Origin: Physcomitrium patens
Lineage: Eukaryota; Streptophyta; Bryopsida; Funariales; Funariaceae
DNA: 64,000 nucleotides
NCBI RefSeq assembly: GCF_000002425.4
Contig: NC_037269.1
Span: forward strand, 139,599 to 203,598
Direction of reading: 5' to 3'
In this document: positions 59,095-64,000 of the stretch, in pieces
Numbering within the stretch: the first letter of the stretch is position 1
Layout: the number at the start of each line of letters is the position of its first letter
Notes under the pieces: generated by a model
The model's input: only the letters and a program-made list of their open reading frames with translations
Told to the model about the DNA's origin: nothing
The model's database searches: none
Position numbers and translations under genes: made by a program

Positions 59095-59590
59095 AACTTG
59101 TTTTTAGAAGAAAAAGTAATATATATATACTTAAATAGAAATAAGTAAAAATAGATTTATTTCATAATATCTTTCAGAGAAGCTTTTTATAAGCTTCATA
59201 AATACTACTTTGACTTTATTTATATTTATAGTTAATTGATAGGTTAGAAACTTGATCAACAAATTAATCATATACTACAGTTATTGATAGCTTGTAAAAT
59301 AACCTAACTATGTGGTGTATATATAAAAAACTTGCCTTACAAGTTAAGCTAAGTGTCTTGCAAAGTCAACTTGTCTTGGAGGTCTTATAGAACATTGTCA
59401 CATAGCTCTTAGTTAGATAATATATATGGAGGCAAGAGTAAAGCCTTCTTCATTGTTGTCAATGCTTTTATAGTCCTTAGTCTTATTTCAATATTTTCTA
59501 ATTTTTTTTGTCTTTGATAATAGCCATTCTAGTTTAATATTATATCATCTTTGAATGATTTTTTAATTCTTTTGAGTAATACTATGAAAG
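59095..59590 (+). mobile_element. LTR relic related to the second chromovirus (plus)
   Basis: Matches 44,190-44,690: AGTAGATTTATTT, GGCAAGAGTAAAGCCTTCTT, TCATTCTAGTTTAATATTATA-type blocks. It keeps a primer-like TTGTTGTCAATG. Confidence 0.6.
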
Positions 59591-59599
59591 ACATGAATT

Positions 59600-60110
59600 T
59601 CAAAAAATTAAAAGATCAATAAATTCCTATGCCACTCAAAAAGATTAAAAAATCACTCGAAGATGATATAATATTAAACTAGAATGACTTTAGTCAAAGA
59701 CAAGACTAAAAAGTTTTAATACAAGATTAAGAACTAAAAAGTTTTAATACAAGATTAAGAACTAAAAAGGTATTAATAAGAGTGAAGATGACTTCACTCT
59801 TGCTTTAATATATATTATCTAACTATAAACTATGTGGCAACATTGTACAAGACTTCTAACATATATCCAATTTATAAGATATGTATCTTAATTTACAAGA
59901 CAAGTTTCTTATATGAGTATTATATCTTTAGCCTATACCACAAGTTATCCACTTGTGCAATATATGACTAACTTGTTGGCCAAATTTTTAACCTATCAAT
60001 CAATTATTAATATGTATAACATCAAATACGCATCTATAAAGCTTCTAAGAAGCGTTGCTAGAAGATAATATCAAATCTACTTATATTTATCTTCTATCTA
60101 GCATTTTTTA
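59600..60110 (-). mobile_element. LTR relic related to the second chromovirus (minus)
   Basis: Reverse complement of the preceding copy (GATGATATAATATTAAACTA, ACTTGTTGGCCAAATTTTTA). Together they form an imperfect 0.5-kb inverted repeat. It includes a local duplication of AAGTTTTAATACAAGATTAAGAACTAA-type units at 59,708-59,765. Confidence 0.6.
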
Positions 60111-60125
60111 ACTAAGTAAATATAT

Positions 60126-60720
60126 CTATCTATGAATACTTGTTATATAATTCAATAAACTTATTAAATTTGAATAACCACTAAAATAAAGTTTTTTCCA
60201 ACAAGAAAGATTTAATAATTCATTTGACAAACTTGTTAAGCTTAAGCAATCGCTTAAATTAATTATAATTAAAGAAGAAAATTTTATCAATTCATTTAGC
60301 AAACTTGTTAAGTTCAAGCAATACCTCAAATAAAAAGTTTTTAAAGAAAAAATATTTTTTAATTTATTTGGCAAGCTTGTCAAGCTTGAGCAATTACTCA
60401 AACAAAGTGTTGTCAAAGAAGAAAGATTTGTCAATTTATTTGTTAAGCTTATCAAATTTGAACAATTATTCAAATGAAGTGTTTTTAAAGAAGAAAGATC
60501 TATTAATTCATTTGACAAGCTTATCAACCTTAAGCAACTACTAAAATCAAGTAGAGTTAAAAAATAAATAAATAAATATTAATTCATTTATCAAGTTGAT
60601 TAAGCTTGAGCAATAATTCAACTAAAGTAGTATTAATGAGGAAAGATTTATCAATTCATTTAGGATGCTTGTCAAGTTTGAGCAATCTTTCAAATCAAGT
60701 ATTTTAAAGTAATTAATTTT
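60126..60720 (-). repeat. Leucine-rich repeat region, 72-bp units
   Basis: About eight tandem units of 72 bp on the minus strand, consensus L-x-x-L-S-S-L-x-x-L-x-L-x-x-C-S-x-L-x-S-L-x-N-E. The frame 60,527-60,126 is open for about 5.5 units. Upstream units at 60,540-60,720 contain stops. The regular Ser/Leu-rich pattern resembles bryophyte LRR receptors. Confidence 0.8.
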
Positions 60721-60724
60721 TTTT

Positions 60725-60916
60725 TTATTCATTTGGCATTATTTTAAAAATTTTATTATTTTTTGAATTCAATGATTTTAAAGATATAAGATTTTTAATG
60801 GCTTTTGGTAATACTTTGAATTTATTAAATCCATTTAAATCTAGTCTTAATAATTTATTATTTATAAATAGTGCTGTTTGTAGTATTTCATCTAATTTAA
60901 GTCCTTTTAGAATCAA
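60725..60916 (-). pseudogene. LRR N-terminal segment
   Basis: 63 codons reading LLRLDLNGFNKFKVLPKAIK, then NLISLKSLNSKNNKIFKIMP: two LRRs of a slightly different type that precede the 24-residue Ser-rich units. Confidence 0.65.
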
Positions 60917-60999
60917 TATTGTTAACTTTTTAAATACTTTTTTTAAATATTTGTTGAATATTTTAAAAAATAAATTTATTTTTTTTAAAGTATAAATAA

Positions 61000-61860
61000 A
61001 ATAATTTTTTATTTCTTAATAATAAATCTTTTAAGTATTTTATATATTTTACTAAAACTATAAATGTTTCAAAAATATCTTTTCTTAACTTTCTATCAAT
61101 GTTACATATTAGTATTTGTAAAGAACAAAAGTATAATTGTTTTATAAGAACCTTTGTAGCATATTCTTAATATTATTATTAAATATAATACCTTCCAACT
61201 TATCAACAATATATCAAAAGAATAATTAGAAATTACAATCCATAGTATTATCAAATATATAAAACATATACATATTTCAAAGTATTTCATATTGCAACAA
61301 ACAAAAAATATAAAAATATTTGTAAAAAATATTAAAATATCTTATATTCTTCTTTATTATTTTTTTATATTTAAAAAATTATTCAAATTATTCTATCACT
61401 ATTTGAAAGTATTATCTAAATTATTAATCCATACATTGGTACTATATTCAATTTTTAAATTAGTTATTCATTATATTTTTTTTGTTTTTCAAAAAATCTC
61501 TGATTGATATCTTATAATTAATCATATACTTTTATTACTCTACTTTTTTCTTTTTTAATCATCAATAAATCAATATATCTCAAATAAAACTTGAATCTTA
61601 TTTTTCAACTCTACTTTTCTTATTGGTCCATATTTGTAATATAGTTTCTTTCATTGTACCACCTCAATTCACATTATTGCAGAAAAATTAAATAAAGAAA
61701 ATAAAGAAAATAAATATCTAAAAGAATATTCTACTATTTAACTTTTAAGATATCAAAACTTATCTTCAACATAATCCATAGCTTATCATTACTATCTTCT
61801 TTGTCTTCATCTAAACCTCTTCCTTTCTAGAATTCTTGCAAAACTCTTTTTTAACATCTT
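61000..61860 (-). pseudogene. ARC2/linker region, heavily decayed
   Basis: Between the G-L-P-L remnant and the LRRs. Only scattered similarity is visible, with (A/T)n expansions and stops. No M-H-D motif can be placed with confidence. Confidence 0.4.
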
Positions 61861-63063
61861 GACATCTTTTGTTATTTCAAACTCAAGAATATTTCATTAT
61901 AAGTTCTTACAATCTCTTTGCCAACCTTAGCAAGTTTTTTAGACAATTTATCATCATCTCTAAAAAATTAAGTTATAAAGAACTTCAAACTTGCATCTTT
62001 GTCAAGTTCTTCAACATTAAATTTATGAGTCTTTGTAAGATAGTCTTCTCTTGTCTTCTAATTTTTTGTTTTTATAATTAATATGCTATCTTTGTTAGAA
62101 TGTGGAATATGTATAAGTACTATATTATTGATATGACTCTTATTTTTTATATCATCCAAGTCTAACATAAACTTTTTGTTCATCATAGCTTGTGCTTCTT
62201 CTAAATTCTTTAGTTTTGATTGAATAGTCAATTGGTCCAAAAGTTTGTAAATTATTAAAAATCCATCATCCTTATTATGAATACTTTTAACAAAGTATGA
62301 TACATCATGCATTTGTTGAATATTTATTAAATGTAGTTTTTATTAATGCAATCTTTTCAATTCTATCCAAACCAACAAAACATAATGCATTTATTCCTTC
62401 TTTGCATAGTTGTTTGATGTTTAACAAATATTGTTTTACACCCATTAACTTGTCTTTATAATCATGTCTCTATTTAAATAATCAAATCATGATGTTAATA
62501 AAAGATACAATTTGTGCAATTATTTCTAGCAAAACAATCTATTTACATAGTGATATTTTGACAAAACAACATTATTAAAGAACACATGTTAGAATTTATA
62601 GATCTTAAAATCAAAAAAATCGATTCAATCCATACATCAAACAAGTTCTCCAATATAATATTTATCAATGTGTTATCATTATGTACATCATTTGATTTAC
62701 TCCTTTCATGATTTTTTTTCTTAAATGCTCCAAAATAAGGTATTTTGGCTAAATCAATTCCCATCAAGTATTTTCTCTTCAATGATACAAGTCTTTTATA
62801 AAAATCTGCAAAACTTGATCTTTATAAAGGATCCAAAGTCCAATATTCTTTAATCAATTTACTAAGATCATTTGAAGGTAACTTGGGACTTTCATCTTTT
62901 TCAAATTTTTTTAAAAAATCTCCTATTATTTTCACACCATCAAATGAATCATTTCCTAAAAGAATCTTAAAACATGTCATTACAAATGTATACTTATTTG
63001 ATTCAAAAATACATCTTTATTGATTCCATTATACTTTTTAATATCACAAGAGCTCTACATCTT

Positions 63064-63067
<4 letters not shown>

Positions 63068-63097
<30 letters not shown>
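63068..63097. repeat. (TA)n microsatellite within the kinase pseudogene
   Basis: A TA run of about 28 bp splits the kinase activation-segment remnant. On the minus strand it reads as an artificial (YI)n stretch. Confidence 0.85.
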
Positions 63098-63100
<3 letters not shown>

Positions 63101-63204
63101 CTTTTGGATTCTTTTTTACATTGATTTTTGAACAACTAAAATCAATCAACTTCACAATATCATATTTAAAACTATTATTAAATTTACCATCATCTATAAT
63201 TGTT

Positions 63205-63305
63205 ACAATACAAAATTGTATTGTCATAATAATGTTGACAAAACAACATTATTATCATCTGGCTTATTTATTATTATAATAATATTTTTTTGACAAAATA
63301 TTATT
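63205..63305. repeat. Three consecutive short inverted repeats
   Basis: ACAATACAA/TTGTATTGT (63,205-63,224), ATAATAATGTTG/CAACATTATTAT (63,226-63,255) and AATAATATTTT/AAAATATTATT (63,278-63,305). They fall between the catalytic loop and the D-F-S segment of the kinase remnant. A TTGACAAAACAACATTATTA copy also occurs at about 62,558. Confidence 0.7.
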
Positions 63306-63660
63306 AAAACAATATTTTGAATTGTATAATATCTGGCTTCACACCAACATTCTTGTGTACAATCTTTTATCAGCATGTATATTTTCAATGTTGTACATTA
63401 AATTTGCAAAATAAAACTTTATATTCACTTCATTCATTGCTACAAGCTCTCAAGCCTTCAAATACTTAGATAACATGGCAAAGTGGTTTACAAATATTTA
63501 AATGTTGATTTCTATGTAAAAAGATTTTAGTCTTTAATGAAACCTCAATTTCTTGATTGTAATTTTTGCGTTGACTAAGTACATCTCTTATATCAACTTT
63601 TTTTCTTTGAATTTAGCAAACTTGTTACAAAATTCCAAAACAATTGCAAATCTCAATATA

Positions 63661-64000
63661 CAACAAGCAAATAAAAACCTCTATATTATTCAAGATTAAA
63701 TCTTAATCCTTAAATCCTAAATAAAATAGGTCATAGTAAATATTTGAATAATATGTATAATTTGCCTTCAATCACATGAATATAACCTTGTTACATATTT
63801 TACAACATTTTAATAAATTTTGATCACCAAAAGGAGTATTTGAAATTTTTATTATTATATTAACAAAATTGTTACTTTTGTATGAACAAAATTAATCTCA
63901 AATGATATTTGTAATTCTTTTAGTAACTTTTTTTTTCTCATCTCTCATTATTATATGTTTAATAAATATTCACACACACAAATAAAGTAATATCAAATGT
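63661..64000. other. AT-rich end of window
   Basis: It may contain the kinase N-lobe of the pseudogene, but I could not identify the Gly-rich loop or the catalytic Lys. Confidence 0.35.

Larger units (their letters stand above)
60126..63660 (-). pseudogene. Kinase-NB-ARC-LRR immune-receptor pseudogene
   Basis: Read on the minus strand from 63.66 to 60.13 kb. The kinase C-lobe has a loop remnant VKPDI at about 63,330, a Mg-binding segment VKLIDFSCSKINVKKNPK with D-F-S for D-F-G at 63,135-63,143, and a late helix region MTCFKILLGNDSFDGVKIIG, then LSKLIKEYWTLDP and FADFYKRLVSLK. NB-ARC follows: P-loop remnant FVGLDRIEKIALIKTTFN (about 62,340-62,380), Walker B L-D-D-I at 62,150, NKDSILIIKTKN at about 62,070, FNVEELDKDASLKFF, and a G-L-P-L equivalent at about 61,890. 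LRR units of 24 residues (SSLKTLHLNNCSNLISL...) come last. The normal role would be intracellular pathogen sensing. Frameshifts, stops and lost catalytic residues make it a pseudogene. Kinase-NBS-LRR fusions are described from mosses. Confidence 0.82.

Noticed and set aside
63003-63279. Open frames with (YI)n runs on both strands
   Set aside because: The (YI)n runs come from a (TA)n microsatellite. Only the DFS-containing part on the minus strand is meaningful, as kinase remnant.
1-64000. CRISPR arrays, rRNA or tRNA genes
   Set aside because: No regularly spaced repeats with unique spacers, no rRNA blocks and no cloverleaf-type tRNA gene were seen. The sequence is eukaryotic nuclear DNA.

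Overview
The window is nuclear plant DNA, AT-rich and crowded with transposons, and most likely comes from a moss. Three observations support this. A decayed immune-receptor pseudogene at 60.1-63.7 kb joins a protein kinase to NB-ARC and leucine-rich repeats, an architecture described as typical of mosses. The only gene that looks functional is a spliced WD40 gene resembling the CFAP57/CFAP43 axoneme proteins, which plants keep only if they have motile sperm. The retroelements are chromodomain Ty3/gypsy elements with Tf1/sushi-like signals. The species is not identified.

Layout. 1-10.6 kb: a minus-strand gene of at least 11 exons whose splice phases agree at all ten junctions; its 3' part runs off the left edge. 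10.6-13.3 kb: intergenic. 13.3-23.1 kb: layered LTR remnants of several families. 23,085-29,619: a nearly complete chromovirus with two 472-bp LTRs, gag, PR-RT-RH-INT-chromodomain and an extra downstream ORF. It sits inside an older minus-strand Ty3 element (21.2-23.1 and 29.6-31.9 kb). 31.9-34.8 kb: an inverted pair of LTRs with opposed AATCCTAA-type arrays. 35.5-36.0 kb: a probable solo LTR. 36.1-43.9 kb: an old full-length minus-strand Ty3 element. 44.2-51.2 kb: a decayed second chromovirus broken by three insertions. 52.6-59.1 kb: a minus-strand gag-protease element that lacks RT and integrase, whose 5' LTR holds an inverted LTR of the same family. 59.1-60.1 kb: inverted LTR remnants. 60.1-63.7 kb: the kinase-NLR pseudogene.

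The most interesting system is the 23-29.6 kb chromovirus. Its predicted transcript start is exactly complementary to the site just after the 5' LTR (12 nt), which indicates Tf1-type self-priming instead of a tRNA primer. The diverged copy at 44 kb has a different primer and a different site that still pair, so the pairing covaries. The LTR promoter carries phased heat-shock elements, and a third LTR at 35.6 kb has them too. After the priming site come three 104/105-bp leader repeats closed by inverted 8-mers that show compensatory changes and carry six GGATTACC boxes, possibly an RNA packaging or dimerisation structure. gag and pol overlap in the -1 frame. Most stop codons in the element look like C-to-T decay, as expected of a methylated, silenced copy. 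None of this was tested by alignment software or RNA data; everything was read by eye.
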